Shown: positions 19,569 through 28,361 of the stretch, piece after piece
How the letters are laid out: every line of letters starts with the position of its first letter
Numbering within the stretch: the stretch's first letter is position 1
DNA from: Calidifontibacillus erzurumensis
GTDB taxonomy: Bacteria; Bacillota; Bacilli; Bacillales; Bacillaceae_J
Direction: 5' to 3'
Length of the DNA: 64,000 nucleotides
Assembly: GCF_013303125.1 (NCBI RefSeq)
Contig: NZ_JABTTE010000009.1
Span: 54,997-118,996, forward strand
Translations under genes and position numbers: made by a program
Notes under the pieces: generated by a model
The model's database searches: none
Seen by the model: only the letters and a program-made list of their open reading frames with translations
What the model was told of the DNA's origin: nothing

Positions 19569-20679
19569 ATGGAATTAGCTGAAATTAGGCAAGAACTTGA
19601 TAAAATCTCCAAGAAATTGGATGGCTTTAGGGGGTCTCTTTGACCTCGAACAGAAAGAAAGACGGATTGCTGAACTCGATGAAGTGATGGCCATGCCAAA
19701 CTTTTGGGATGACCAACAGGCCGCCCAAAAAGTGATTAACGAAGCAAATGGTTTAAAAGATATCGTCAACCGGTTTACAGAATTAGTTGAAAGCTTGGAA
19801 AATCTTGAAGTGACTCATGAACTCTTAAAAGAAGAACATGATGAAGATCTTCAAAAAGAACTAGAAGAAGAAATCAAGACACTATCCAAAGAAGTTGGCC
19901 AATTTGAACTAGAATTGTTGCTCAATGAGCCTTATGATAAAAACAATGCCATTTTAGAATTGCATCCTGGTGCCGGTGGTACAGAATCTCAGGACTGGGG
20001 ATCGATGCTTCTCCGTATGTATACGCGATGGGCTGATAAAAAAGGGTTCAAAGTTGAAACGCTTGATTATTTAGCTGGCGATGAAGCAGGGATCAAAAGT
20101 GTAACCCTACTCATCAAAGGTCATAATGCTTATGGTTATTTAAAAGCTGAAAAAGGGGTCCATCGACTTGTCCGGATTTCACCATTCGATGCATCAGGCC
20201 GTCGCCATACATCGTTTGTATCCGTCGATGTTATGCCGGAGTTTAACGATGAAATAGAAATTGAAGTCCGCGAAGCTGATTTAAAAATTGATACGTACCG
20301 TTCCAGCGGCGCTGGCGGCCAGCATGTAAATACGACTGATTCTGCCGTTCGGATTACTCACTTGCCAACTGGAATCGTCGTTACATGCCAATCCGAGCGT
20401 TCACAAATTAAAAACCGTGAACAAGCTATGAAAATGTTAAAAGCAAAACTTTATCAGAAAAAAATAGAAGAACAGCAAGCGGAATTAGAAGAAATCCGTG
20501 GAGAACAAAAAGAAATTGGATGGGGAAGCCAAATTCGTTCTTACGTTTTCCATCCGTATTCATTGGTTAAAGACCATCGTACAAACGTTGAAGTCGGCAA
20601 CACACAGTCTGTTATGGACGGTGAAATCGATATTTTCATCGATGCATTCTTGAGATCTAAATTACGTTCCAATTCATAA
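19569..20679 (+). CDS. prfB: Peptide chain release factor 2, with programmed +1 frameshift
   Basis: The gene starts at ATG 19569 and reads 24 codons to an in-frame TGA at 19641-19643. The context is AGGGGG (internal SD-like, 19629-19634), then TCT CTT TGA C, the classical RF2 autoregulatory site: a +1 slip at CTT gives GAC and continues to 20679. The full protein is about 369 residues. RF2 terminates at UGA and UAA. It carries SPF (near [15 protein letters not shown]), the stop-recognition tripeptide, and GGQ in [15 protein letters not shown], the catalytic motif. Confidence 0.96.
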
Positions 20680-20706
20680 CACGGATCCAACAAGGAATTT
20701 CCCTGA

Positions 20707-20780
20707 GTGGGCTTTTTCAATAGCTGGAAAATAAGCCACACGTTGTAGGCTTAACATTAGCTATGAAAAAGCCCTTTATA
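20707..20780 (+). terminator. Long inverted repeat after prfB
   Basis: GGGCTTTTTCAATAGCT near 20708-20724 pairs with AGCTATGAAAAAGCCC near 20760-20775, with about 35 bases between the arms. It could act as a terminator in either direction or be a small palindromic element. Confidence 0.6.
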
Positions 20781-21165
20781 AAATTCAATAATAAAATTTT
20801 ACATATTCCCCTGAAAATTTGTACCTCTGCTTAGAAGTTATTTCCAATTTTCCTCTTAATTTTCTCACATCAAGCACCAAGACGGCACACGCCTATTTCT
20901 AAATTTGTAAAAAAGTACTAATTAATAAAAAAACTCCAGTTGGAAACACTAAACTCAACTCCAAAATTCATATTAAGAGTTAAGCATCACCACGATTGCA
21001 ATTCCACCGTTCCAAGCTCACCGGTTTTATAATTAAGCCATCTAATTGAAAAAATTATTTTTGTATAGTTAGGTCAAACATTACGAATTTTAACTGTTCA
21101 AAAAGTTGTCACAATCTCGGGTGTTAAGTAACAAAGGATTAGGAGAAGCATTTTCCTAAGGAATA
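20781..21165 (+). other. Non-coding stretch upstream of cccB
   Basis: I see no gene. It is AT-rich with no strong repeat. Confidence 0.35.
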
Positions 21166-21167
21166 AA

Positions 21168-21205
21168 ATTGTTTATAATAGGGAAGTGTACAAACATATG
21201 GTACA
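21168..21205 (+). promoter_or_regulatory. Likely promoter and dyad upstream of cccB
   Basis: TATAAT lies near 21174-21179 with a poor -35 (TTTTCC, 17 bases away). Just downstream GTGTAC and GTACAC form a dyad with 9 bases between (near 21186-21206), a possible operator. Confidence 0.45.
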
Positions 21206-21243
21206 CATAACAATAATTTCTTATTAACAAGGGGGAGTAACTA

Positions 21244-21597
21244 GTGAAGAAAAAGTTACTAGCATTGTTCATGGGTTCTGCACTTGTGCTTGGCGCATGT
21301 GGCGGAGGTGGCGACACTACTCAAGAACCTGCTGATAATGGCGGAAATGGTGGTGAAACTACAGCACCAGCAGACAACACTGCAGCAGCTGAAGGTATCT
21401 ACGCTCAAAGCTGTGCAAGCTGCCATGGTCAAAATCTTGAAGGTGGCGTAGGCCCAGAATTAGCTACTGTTGGAAGCAGATTAGATGCAGCTGGCATTGA
21501 GGATGTAATCATAAACGGAAGAAATGCAATGCCAGGCGGATTAATTAAAGGTGACGATGCAAAAGCTGTAGCAGAATGGCTTGCAGCTAAAAAATAA
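21244..21597 (+). CDS. cccB: Cytochrome c-551, membrane-anchored lipoprotein
   Basis: The product has 117 residues from GTG 21244. The signal peptide ends in the lipobox LGAC, so the protein is lipid-anchored at Cys20 outside the membrane. A Gly/Ala/Asp-rich linker leads to a class I cytochrome c domain. Its CASCH motif (QSCASCHG) binds haem covalently, and the downstream Met ligand is in NAMPGG. It carries electrons between the bc complex and terminal oxidases. The neighbours prfB and ftsE match the B. subtilis order. Confidence 0.94.
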   Translation: MKKKLLALFMGSALVLGACGGGGDTTQEPADNGGNGGETTAPADNTAAAEGIYAQSCASCHGQNLEGGVGPELATVGSRLDAAGIEDVIINGRNAMPGGLIKGDDAKAVAEWLAAKK

Positions 21598-21610
21598 ATC
21601 TAGTGTCGAT

Positions 21611-21652
21611 AAAAAGGGCTTTCTCTTACTTATACAGAAAGTCCTTTTTGTT
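21611..21652 (+). terminator. Terminator after cccB
   Basis: AAAAAGGGCTTTCT (21611-21624) pairs with AGAAAGTCCTTTTT (21636-21649) and is followed by T's. Confidence 0.88.
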
Positions 21653-21691
21653 TTTAATATATTCTTGCTGGAAATGTTTTTTAGTTTACAT

Positions 21692-21960
21692 TTATTCCTC
21701 TTCATATGGCTCAATGGTCGCTAATTTAATCAGCTGAACGCCTGTTTTATTTATACTTTCCGTGTGGATCGTTGCCGCAAGTGCCGTTCGAAATTCTTTT
21801 AAACTCTCCATACGGATTTCAGCAGCTAGAGCGATAGACCATATATTGTGAAAAATTCTTTTTCCTCCATTTAGAGGAACACCGCCACAATATAGTCCCC
21901 TTTAGCTACTCGCTGTCGTTACAGTAAATCCCGCAAAAACCATTTAAATTTTTCTACCTA
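21692..21960 (-). pseudogene. Remnant of an unidentified minus-strand gene
   Basis: On the minus strand a frame ending at 21692-21694 reads about 65 codons with protein-like composition (IWSIALAAEIRMESLKEF, then THTE-like and KLATIEPYEEE). It is cut at 21902 by a stop. Shifting by one base near 21870 restores a continuous frame upstream (RQRVAKGDYIVAVFL) until a stop near 21945. There is no start codon or RBS. I do not recognise the family. It is best read as a decayed gene. Confidence 0.4.
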
Positions 21961-22363
21961 CAAAATATTTCATTAAACCGCATGATAACAGTCGTTTGTC
22001 TATTATTCTTATATTTTCTTCCAAAATTTTATCAATTTTTTACCTGAAAAACACGAACATTGATGGTATAATATTAACGTGTGTCATGTTTTATCATTTC
22101 ATGGCGCTTTTTCCTGTCGTAAAAAATAAAATACAGTACTGGGTAAAAACTCTATACAAAAATAGAATTCGACCTCTTTTCAAGCCGTAATTTACCGTCA
22201 TTCTATACGCTTACGCTATAGCACTTACATGAAAATTGAAATTTTCCACAAATGTCGGAACATAGGAACTTAAATAAAAAATGATAGACGAATATAATAA
22301 ATAGTTTTGCTAGGCAGTTTTTTTGCGGCTGTCGAAAAGACTAAAAAATTAGGTGTGATATTT
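21961..22363 (+). other. Intergenic region upstream of ftsE
   Basis: A short open frame at 21996-22190 lacks an RBS and looks spurious. No clear promoter was found, although a run of T's near 22318-22325 follows a weak hairpin. Confidence 0.35.
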
Positions 22364-23050
22364 ATGATAGAAATGGAAGACGTTTATAAGAAATATCCAA
22401 ATGGGGTATGGGCTGTAAACGGCATTAGTGTTCAAATCAAACAAGGTGAGTTCGTCTATGTCGTAGGTCCAAGCGGTGCGGGCAAATCAACGTTCATTAA
22501 AATGATGTACCGTGAAGAGAAGCCTACGAAAGGGACGATTATGATCAATGGAATTAATCTTTCTAAACTAAGGACAAGTAAAGTACCACTACTTCGTCGT
22601 AATATCGGCGTAGTTTTCCAAGATTTTAAACTGCTTCCAAAGCTTACTGTGTACGAAAATGTTGCGTTTGCACTGGAAGTAATCGAAGAACATCCGCGCA
22701 ATATTAAGCGGCGGGTTCTTGAAGTGCTTGATCTTGTAAGATTAAAACATAAAGCGCGCTTCCTGCCCTCTGAGCTTTCCGGCGGTGAACAGCAGCGCGT
22801 ATCGATTGCCAGATCGATTGTCAACTATCCGAAAATAGTTATTGCTGATGAGCCAACAGGGAATCTTGATCCTGACTCATCATGGGGGATCATGGAAATT
22901 TTTGAAGAAATCAATAACCGAGGGACAACAGTCGTGATGGCAACCCATAATAGAGAAATCGTCAATACGATCCGCAAACGCGTCATTGCCATTGAAAGCG
23001 GACGAATTGTAAGAGATGAAAACCGAGGTGAATACGGCTATGACAGTTAA
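22364..23050 (+). CDS. ftsE: Cell division ATP-binding protein FtsE
   Basis: The product has 228 residues from ATG 22364; an upstream in-frame start would add 19 unconserved residues. It is an ABC ATPase: Walker A GPSGAGKST, Q-loop FQDFKLLPKLTVYENV, signature LSGGEQQR, Walker B VIADEPTGNLDP, switch His in ATHN. With FtsX it forms a type VII ABC machine that transmits ATP hydrolysis across the membrane to activate peptidoglycan hydrolases. Its end overlaps the start of ftsX. Confidence 0.96.
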   Translation: MIEMEDVYKKYPNGVWAVNGISVQIKQGEFVYVVGPSGAGKSTFIKMMYREEKPTKGTIMINGINLSKLRTSKVPLLRRNIGVVFQDFKLLPKLTVYENVAFALEVIEEHPRNIKRRVLEVLDLVRLKHKARFLPSELSGGEQQRVSIARSIVNYPKIVIADEPTGNLDPDSSWGIMEIFEEINNRGTTVVMATHNREIVNTIRKRVIAIESGRIVRDENRGEYGYDS

Positions 23051-23933
23051 CACCATGGTTCGACATCTAAGAGAAGGCTGCAAAAACATCGCCCGAAATG
23101 GGTGGATGACGTTTGCATCTGTCAGTGCCGTAACGGTGACATTGCTTTTAGTTGGTATTTTTCTAGTCATTATGATGAATTTAAATAACTTTGCAACAAC
23201 TGTAGAAGAGGATGTAGAAATTCGAGTACATATTGATCCTATTGCGAATGAAGCACAAATAAAAGAACTTGGTCAACGGATCAAACGAATTAGCGAAGTG
23301 GATCAAGTTGCTTTTTCATCGAAAGAGCAAGAGCTAGAGGAAATTATTAAAAGTTTCGGTGAAGAAGGAAAAGCTTTTGAATCATTAAAATCAGAAAATC
23401 CGCTTCGGGACGTTTATGTGGTCAAAACAAAAGACCCGCAAATGACTCCTGCTGTTGCAAAAAAAATTGAAAAGTTCGACAATGTAGAACGTGTCAATTA
23501 TGGACAAGGAACCGTTGAAAAATTATTTAAGTTTGTAAATATTTCAAGAAATATCGGTATTGGCCTGATCATCGGCCTCGTCTTTACGGCGATGTTCCTC
23601 ATATCAAATACGATAAAAATTACAATTATGGCAAGAAGAAGGGAAATTGAAATTATGAGGCTCGTCGGTGCAACGAATGCCTTTATACGTTGGCCATTTT
23701 TTCTTGAGGGACTTTTGCTAGGCGTGATGGGAGCCGTTATTCCAGTCGTTTTAATATTATCAGGCTATTCTTATATATACGACACATTCCAGCCAAAACT
23801 GGCAAACACATTTGTTCAACTGCTTCCATTTAATCCGTTCGCCTACCAAGTGGCGTTCATTCTCGTTGCTATAGGCGCTTTTATCGGTGTTTGGGGCAGC
23901 TTAATGTCTGTAAGAAAGTTTTTGAAAGTTTAG
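23040..23933 (+). CDS. ftsX: Cell division permease-like protein FtsX
   Basis: The product has 297 residues from ATG 23040, behind GAGGTGA, overlapping ftsE by 11 bases. It has an N-terminal helix (LLLVGIFLVIMMNL), an extracellular domain (about 50-165), and three C-terminal membrane helices around the ARRREIEIMRLVGAT motif. It recruits a hydrolase outside the cell. Its TAG stop is immediately followed by a sequence like the left end of an IS605 element. Confidence 0.95.
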   Translation: MTVNTMVRHLREGCKNIARNGWMTFASVSAVTVTLLLVGIFLVIMMNLNNFATTVEEDVEIRVHIDPIANEAQIKELGQRIKRISEVDQVAFSSKEQELEEIIKSFGEEGKAFESLKSENPLRDVYVVKTKDPQMTPAVAKKIEKFDNVERVNYGQGTVEKLFKFVNISRNIGIGLIIGLVFTAMFLISNTIKITIMARRREIEIMRLVGATNAFIRWPFFLEGLLLGVMGAVIPVVLILSGYSYIYDTFQPKLANTFVQLLPFNPFAYQVAFILVAIGAFIGVWGSLMSVRKFLKV

Positions 23934-23978
23934 GATAAAGCGGTGAGAATTCTCCTCATTTGCTGGAGATGAACCGCC
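23934..23978 (+). mobile_element. Solitary left-end-like sequence of an IS200/IS605 element
   Basis: GATAAAGCGGTGAGAAT, a CTCC-rich loop and ATGAACCGCC form an imperfect hairpin. It aligns closely with the left end of the complete element at 33991-34046. In both places it is preceded by TTTAG. No transposase or tnpB follows here, so this is a relic, a solo end or a host-derived hairpin. Confidence 0.5.
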
Positions 23979-24301
23979 CCATTACATAATGGATTTGAAT
24001 AGGTGCTAGTTTACTGCGCCGGAATGACAAGTCGGCTGTTCATTTATCACTGTACGGATGTCTATAGGGGAACTTTATAATCCTAATATGGTTTGTTCAT
24101 GAAAGTCTGATGACCAGAAGAAGTTTGTGAAAATAAAAACTTACCATTTATAGCCGTGCAAAGTTTCAAAAAATAGAAAAATAGATTAGCAGTGCTGGAA
24201 CAAAAAAACGCTTAGGTTCAGTTTTGAAAAATATAGCTTTGCAGATTTGTAATTAAAAATCTATCAATCATTGTGAAAGAACAGGGAAAGGTGGAAGCGA
24301 A
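23979..24301 (+). other. Intergenic region before the M23 hydrolase gene
   Basis: No gene is seen. If the upstream end is an IS relic, this may be degraded IS605 sequence, but nothing in it recalls tnpA or tnpB. Confidence 0.35.
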
Positions 24302-25522
24302 GTGCGAAAGTTGTTTACAGTTATTTTGTCAGCCACGATTGCAATCGGAGGCACGACATTTTTAAGCGAACACGCATCTGCCAACCAGCAACTTAAGAAT
24401 AAAATCAATGAAGTACACGGCAAGCGTAAAGAATTGAATAAAGAGGTTCAACAAAAAAAGAATGAAATCAATCAACTTGAAAATGAGCAAGCAAAAGTTA
24501 ATGCAGAGATCAAAAAACTTGATTTAGCCGTTGCGGAAACAGCTGAAAGAATTCGCAAAAAAGAAGCTGAAATTAAAACAACGAAAGCAGAGATTGACAA
24601 GCTTGCTTTTAAAATTAAAGAACTGCAAATAAAAATTACAAAACGGGATGAAGCTCTAAAAACACGGGTTCTTTCTGTGCAAGAAAGCGGTGGAGTTGTC
24701 AGCTATTTAGATGTATTGCTCGGTGCGAAAAGTTTCGGTGATTTTATCGACCGTGCCAATGCGATTTCAATCATTGTTCAGCAAGATAAAGATATTTTAC
24801 AGGCGCATATTAATGATAAACAGGCGCTTGAAGACATGAAAAAAGAACAACAGGCGAAGCTTGCCAAACTAGAACAAATCCGTGCTGAGTTAAAAACTGA
24901 CCAAGAAACGCTCATTGCTCAAAAAGGCCAAAAAGAAAAGCTAATGGCAGAGCTCAAGGAAAAAGAACAGCAAATTGAAGAAGAAATGTTAGATAAAGCA
25001 GAAGAAGCTGAAATTTTAAGAAGACAGGAAGCTGCTTATAAGAAGCTTTACCAGCAATGGCTTGAAGAGCAGCGCCGCATTCAAGAAGCGAAACAGAGGG
25101 GCGAAAAACCGCCAGTGACTGACGGAACGTTTATGAGACCAGCCAACGGTCCGATCACTTCAAATTTCGGCCAACGTTGGGGCAAATTGCATGCCGGCGT
25201 TGATATCGGAAAACGTGGTTCTGAAGTGCCAGTAGTTGCAGCAGCAGATGGTATCGTTTTCCGTTCTTACTATTCATCATCCTATGGAAACGTTGTGTTT
25301 GTCTCTCATAATATTAATGGAAAAATGTATACTACAGTTTATGCACATCTAGAAAGCCGCAGCGTTTCAGAAGGACAAGCTGTCAAGAAAGGCGACTTGC
25401 TAGGATATATGGGCAACACCGGCCGCTCATACGGCGCCCACCTCCACTTCGAAATTCATGAAGGTGCTTGGAACGCCTCAAAATCAAATGCGGTCAATCC
25501 TAAGAAGTATATAAACTTCTAA
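24302..25522 (+). CDS. Coiled-coil M23 peptidoglycan endopeptidase
   Basis: The product has 406 residues from GTG 24302, behind AAGGTGG. A signal peptide (to about residue 27, ASA-N) is followed by a long coiled coil (about 30-250, highly charged heptads) and a C-terminal M23/LytM domain (about 280-400). The zinc-binding motifs HAGVDIG and HLHFEIHEG are present, so the enzyme should be active. This EnvC/PcsB-like layout is that of hydrolases controlled by FtsEX, and the gene lies directly after ftsEX. It differs from the NlpC/P60 enzyme CwlO that FtsEX controls in B. subtilis. Confidence 0.9.
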   Translation: MRKLFTVILSATIAIGGTTFLSEHASANQQLKNKINEVHGKRKELNKEVQQKKNEINQLENEQAKVNAEIKKLDLAVAETAERIRKKEAEIKTTKAEIDKLAFKIKELQIKITKRDEALKTRVLSVQESGGVVSYLDVLLGAKSFGDFIDRANAISIIVQQDKDILQAHINDKQALEDMKKEQQAKLAKLEQIRAELKTDQETLIAQKGQKEKLMAELKEKEQQIEEEMLDKAEEAEILRRQEAAYKKLYQQWLEEQRRIQEAKQRGEKPPVTDGTFMRPANGPITSNFGQRWGKLHAGVDIGKRGSEVPVVAAADGIVFRSYYSSSYGNVVFVSHNINGKMYTTVYAHLESRSVSEGQAVKKGDLLGYMGNTGRSYGAHLHFEIHEGAWNASKSNAVNPKKYINF

Positions 25523-25585
25523 AAATGTTTACCTACAAAAAAGTTTTTAAAAAATAGAATAAATATTCATATACTTTTATAGAGT

Positions 25586-25635
25586 GAGCACATCTAGTCA
25601 ATACCTAAAGGTAGATAACGATGTGCTCTTATTTT
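25586..25635 (+). terminator. GAGCACATC hairpin, terminator-like
   Basis: GAGCACATC (25586-25594) and GATGTGCTC (25620-25628) form a perfect 9-bp stem with AGTCAAT in the loop. It resembles the two hairpins at 29709-29750 and 30569-30612. Confidence 0.6.
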
Positions 25636-25708
25636 GGAGGAAAAATTCATTGTATTTAAACAAGTGGCAATTTCAAAATATTAATGATAAATTTATTCAA
25701 AAACTAGT

Positions 25709-25740
25709 GCGATAGCCGAACAAGGCTGTCGCCTTCTTTG
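25709..25740 (+). terminator. Hairpin between the M23 gene and arsR
   Basis: GCGATAGCC (25709-25717) pairs with GGCTGTCGC (25724-25732) around GAACAA, then a T-rich run. No gene end is close by, so it may terminate read-through. Confidence 0.5.
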
Positions 25741-25860
25741 ATTATTGTGCAATTTAGTTCGGGATGAATTGGGATTATTAGCGTGTTTGTTTTCTATTAC
25801 GTCTATTCCTAGAACATTTATGCTAATTGTAAATATAATGCTTAAGAATGATTTAATTTA

Positions 25861-25889
25861 TTGAACATATAAGTATTTAATTATATAGT
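25861..25889 (+). promoter_or_regulatory. Promoter and probable operator of arsR1
   Basis: TTGAAC (25861-25866) and TATAGT (25884-25889) are 17 bases apart. The dyad ATATAA (25867-25872) and TTATAT (25881-25886) overlaps the -10, as expected for an ArsR/SmtB repressor site. Confidence 0.7.
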
Positions 25890-25954
25890 TATAAGAGAAA
25901 ATAATGAATAACATAGAAATTTAATAATTAATGTTGACGGGAGGTGTTTTTATC

Positions 25955-26302
25955 ATGAAACAAACAACAGTAGAAATTGTGAAAGCCGCGCAAGTTTTAA
26001 AGCTTCTTGGAGATAAAACAAGGCTTACAATTATTTCTGTTTTGAAAAAACAGGATTGTTGTGTTTGTGAGCTTGTTGAATTATTTGATATGAGTCAGCC
26101 TTCGATTAGTCAGCATTTACGCAAGCTTAAAGATGCTGGACTTATTATTGAAGAGAGAAAAGGCCAATGGATTTATTATTCCTTAAATAAATCCAGTGAG
26201 TATTATCCGCTTATAAATGATATATTGCTGCATATTCATGAACAAAAAGAGGGTAATGCAAATATTGATAGTATCGATGTTAAATCACGTTTTGATTGTT
26301 AG
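25955..26302 (+). CDS. arsR: Arsenic-responsive repressor ArsR (first copy)
   Basis: The product has 115 residues from ATG 25955, seven bases behind GGGAGGTG. It is a winged-helix ArsR/SmtB repressor. The metal site CCVCEL (near residue 30-35) is the ArsR type alpha-3 cysteine motif that binds As(III) and releases DNA. The recognition helix is MSQPSISQHLRKLKDAGLI. It leads the arsR-acr3-arsC operon. Confidence 0.92.
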   Translation: MKQTTVEIVKAAQVLKLLGDKTRLTIISVLKKQDCCVCELVELFDMSQPSISQHLRKLKDAGLIIEERKGQWIYYSLNKSSEYYPLINDILLHIHEQKEGNANIDSIDVKSRFDC

Positions 26303-26329
26303 CATCGTAAAATAGAAAGGAATGGAAAA

Positions 26330-27391
26330 ATGAGCAAAGAAATAGGGAAAAAGCGTCTTTCCTTTTTAGACCGATATCTTACACTTTGGATCTTTCTTGC
26401 TATGGTAATTGGAATTTGGATCGGTAATGTTGTACCGGACTTTGTAGATGGATTAAACAATTTACAAGTAGGAACAACTTCAATTCCACTAGCTATCGGC
26501 TTAATTTTGATGATGTATCCGCCTTTAGCGAAGGTTCGTTATGAAGAGATGGGGAGAGTATTTAAAGATGTAAAAGTATTGCTTCTATCACTTGTACAGA
26601 ACTGGATTATTGGTCCTGTCCTTATGTTTTTTCTAGCGATTGTATTTTTACCAGATAAACCAGAATATATGGTTGGGTTAATTCTTATTGGTTTAGCACG
26701 CTGTATTGCAATGGTTATTGTTTGGAATGATCTTGCCAAAGGGGATACAGAATATGCAGCAGGGTTAGTTGCCTTTAATGCAGTATTCCAAACTTTGTTT
26801 TTTTCTGTTTATGCATATGTGTTTGTAACCGTTATTCCAAAATGGTTGGGGATTGAAGGGGCAATTGTTGATATAACGATGGTTGAGGTTTCAAAATCAG
26901 TCTTCATTTATTTAGGCATTCCTTTTCTTGCTGGTATGTTAACAAGATTTATTTTTGTGAAAGTAAATGGAAGACAATGGTATGAAACAAAGTTCGTTCC
27001 CAAAATCAGTCCTATTACATTGATTGCATTACTATTTACAATTATTGTGATGTTTTCATTAAAAGGTGATATAATTGTCAGCTTACCATTAGATGTTGTA
27101 CGAGTTGCAATTCCATTATTAATCTATTTTATTCTTATGTTCTTTGTATCTTTCTACTTGGGCAAGAAAATTGGTGCTGGTTACCCTGTGACGACTACAC
27201 TTGCGTTTACAGCAGGAAGCAACAATTTTGAATTAGCGATTGCTGTTGCAGTAGGTGTATTTGGTATTCATTCTGGTGCTGCTTTTGCTGCAGTTATTGG
27301 TCCGCTAGTGGAAGTACCGGTCATGATTGCCTTAGTAAATGTTGCTTTATGGTTTCAGAGAAAATACTTTAATACACAGACTACTAATTAG
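26330..27391 (+). CDS. acr3: Arsenite efflux permease ACR3
   Basis: The product has 353 residues and about ten hydrophobic segments. It belongs to the BASS-superfamily ACR3 arsenite exporters. Typical blocks are [16 protein letters not shown] at the N-terminus, [19 protein letters not shown] with the conserved Cys, and [18 protein letters not shown] near the C-terminus. It extrudes As(III) by proton exchange. It follows arsR by 28 bases, with AGAAAGGAAT as RBS. Confidence 0.95.
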   Translation: MSKEIGKKRLSFLDRYLTLWIFLAMVIGIWIGNVVPDFVDGLNNLQVGTTSIPLAIGLILMMYPPLAKVRYEEMGRVFKDVKVLLLSLVQNWIIGPVLMFFLAIVFLPDKPEYMVGLILIGLARCIAMVIVWNDLAKGDTEYAAGLVAFNAVFQTLFFSVYAYVFVTVIPKWLGIEGAIVDITMVEVSKSVFIYLGIPFLAGMLTRFIFVKVNGRQWYETKFVPKISPITLIALLFTIIVMFSLKGDIIVSLPLDVVRVAIPLLIYFILMFFVSFYLGKKIGAGYPVTTTLAFTAGSNNFELAIAVAVGVFGIHSGAAFAAVIGPLVEVPVMIALVNVALWFQRKYFNTQTTN

Positions 27392-27404
27392 AAGGAGTCA
27401 TGTC

Positions 27405-27827
27405 ATGGATAATAAAAAAATAATTTATTTCTTATGTACAGGCAATTCATGCCGCAGTCAAATGGCTGAGGGGTGGGCGAAGAAATATCTAAATGATGAG
27501 TGGGATGTAAAGAGTGCCGGAATTGAGGCACATGGTCTAAATCCTAACGCAGTCAAAGTAATGAAGGAAGTAGGTATTGATATTTCAAATCAAACTTCAG
27601 ATGTTATTGATCCAGACATTTTAAATAATGCAGCTGTTGTTGTAACACTATGCGGAGATGCTGCTGACAAATGCCCGATGACACCACCTCATGTGAAACG
27701 CGTCCATTGGGGTTTTGATGATCCTGCAAAAGCTAAAGGTACAGAAGAAGAAAAGTGGGCAGTTTTCCAACGTGTTCGAGATGAGATTGGTGAAAGAATA
27801 AAAAAATTTGCAGAGACTGGAGAATAA
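27405..27827 (+). CDS. arsC: Arsenate reductase, thioredoxin-coupled ArsC
   Basis: The product has 140 residues from ATG 27405, behind AGAAGGAG. It has the low-molecular-weight phosphatase fold with the P-loop [13 protein letters not shown] (Cys-x5-Arg), plus the later Cys residues in [13 protein letters not shown] that form the disulfide relay. It reduces As(V) to As(III) for export by ACR3. It lies 13 bases downstream of acr3. Confidence 0.95.
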   Translation: MDNKKIIYFLCTGNSCRSQMAEGWAKKYLNDEWDVKSAGIEAHGLNPNAVKVMKEVGIDISNQTSDVIDPDILNNAAVVVTLCGDAADKCPMTPPHVKRVHWGFDDPAKAKGTEEEKWAVFQRVRDEIGERIKKFAETGE

Positions 27828-27852
27828 TGTCCCTAATTAAAGATGAGATTTT

Positions 27853-27928
27853 TTAATCAATTTTTTTTGATTAATAGGTTGCAATTTCGAAAAATTAATA
27901 ATATGATACGTATATCAAAAAAATTGAT
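27853..27928 (+). promoter_or_regulatory. Promoter of arsR2 bracketed by two ArsR-type operators
   Basis: TTGCAA (27879-27884) and TATGAT (27902-27907) are 17 bases apart. Upstream, TTAATCAA-N6-TTGATTAA spans 27853-27874; downstream, ATCAA-N5-TTGAT spans 27914-27928. The promoter thus sits between two copies of the palindrome, allowing tight or looped repression. Confidence 0.8.
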
Positions 27929-27948
27929 TAAACAAGGGTGTAATCCAG

Positions 27949-28275
27949 ATGAATCCTATTTTACAGTTTAAGGATGCTTCAAAGGAAAAGATATTTGCTG
28001 AATATGAAAGTAAATTTAAGGCTTTAGCTGACAAAAAAAGGTTGCATATATTAAACCTATTGTGTCAACAAGATTCGATATGTGTATGTGATTTATGCAC
28101 TTTAATTGATATGCCACAATCCAAGCTATCTTATCATTTAAAAATACTCCTTGATGCAAACTTAATTATAAAAGAAACAAAAGGTACTTGGAGTTACTAT
28201 CAAATAAATGCTGAAGAGATAAATAAACTACTATCGCCAAGTCTTTGTTGTTTATTTAGACCTAGCCATTGTTAG
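27949..28275 (+). CDS. Second ArsR-family repressor, upstream of arsM
   Basis: The product has 108 residues. It is a winged-helix ArsR with metal motif ICVCDLC in helix alpha-3 and recognition helix MPQSKLSYHLKILLDANLI. An additional C-terminal pair of Cys (SLCCLFRPSHC) could add arsenic ligands. It is clearly different from the first ArsR and has its own promoter and palindromic operators, shared with arsM. Confidence 0.9.
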   Translation: MNPILQFKDASKEKIFAEYESKFKALADKKRLHILNLLCQQDSICVCDLCTLIDMPQSKLSYHLKILLDANLIIKETKGTWSYYQINAEEINKLLSPSLCCLFRPSHC

Positions 28276-28288
28276 GTCTTTAAAATAC

Positions 28289-28337
28289 TATAATTAATCA
28301 AAAATTTTTGATTTATTAATCAAAAAAACTTGATTAA
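28289..28337 (+). promoter_or_regulatory. arsM promoter -10 and two tandem operators
   Basis: TATAAT lies at 28289-28294. It overlaps the first palindrome TTAATCAA-N6-TTGATTTA (28294-28315). A second, TTAATCAA-N6-TTGATTAA, occupies 28316-28337, ending 24 bases before the arsM start. The half-sites are those found upstream of arsR2. Confidence 0.8.
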
Positions 28338-28361
28338 AAAATTTTGCGGGAGGCGTTTTTT

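Noticed and set aside
21996..22190. 64-codon frame upstream of ftsE
   Set aside because: No RBS, no recognisable features and a composition like non-coding AT-rich DNA.
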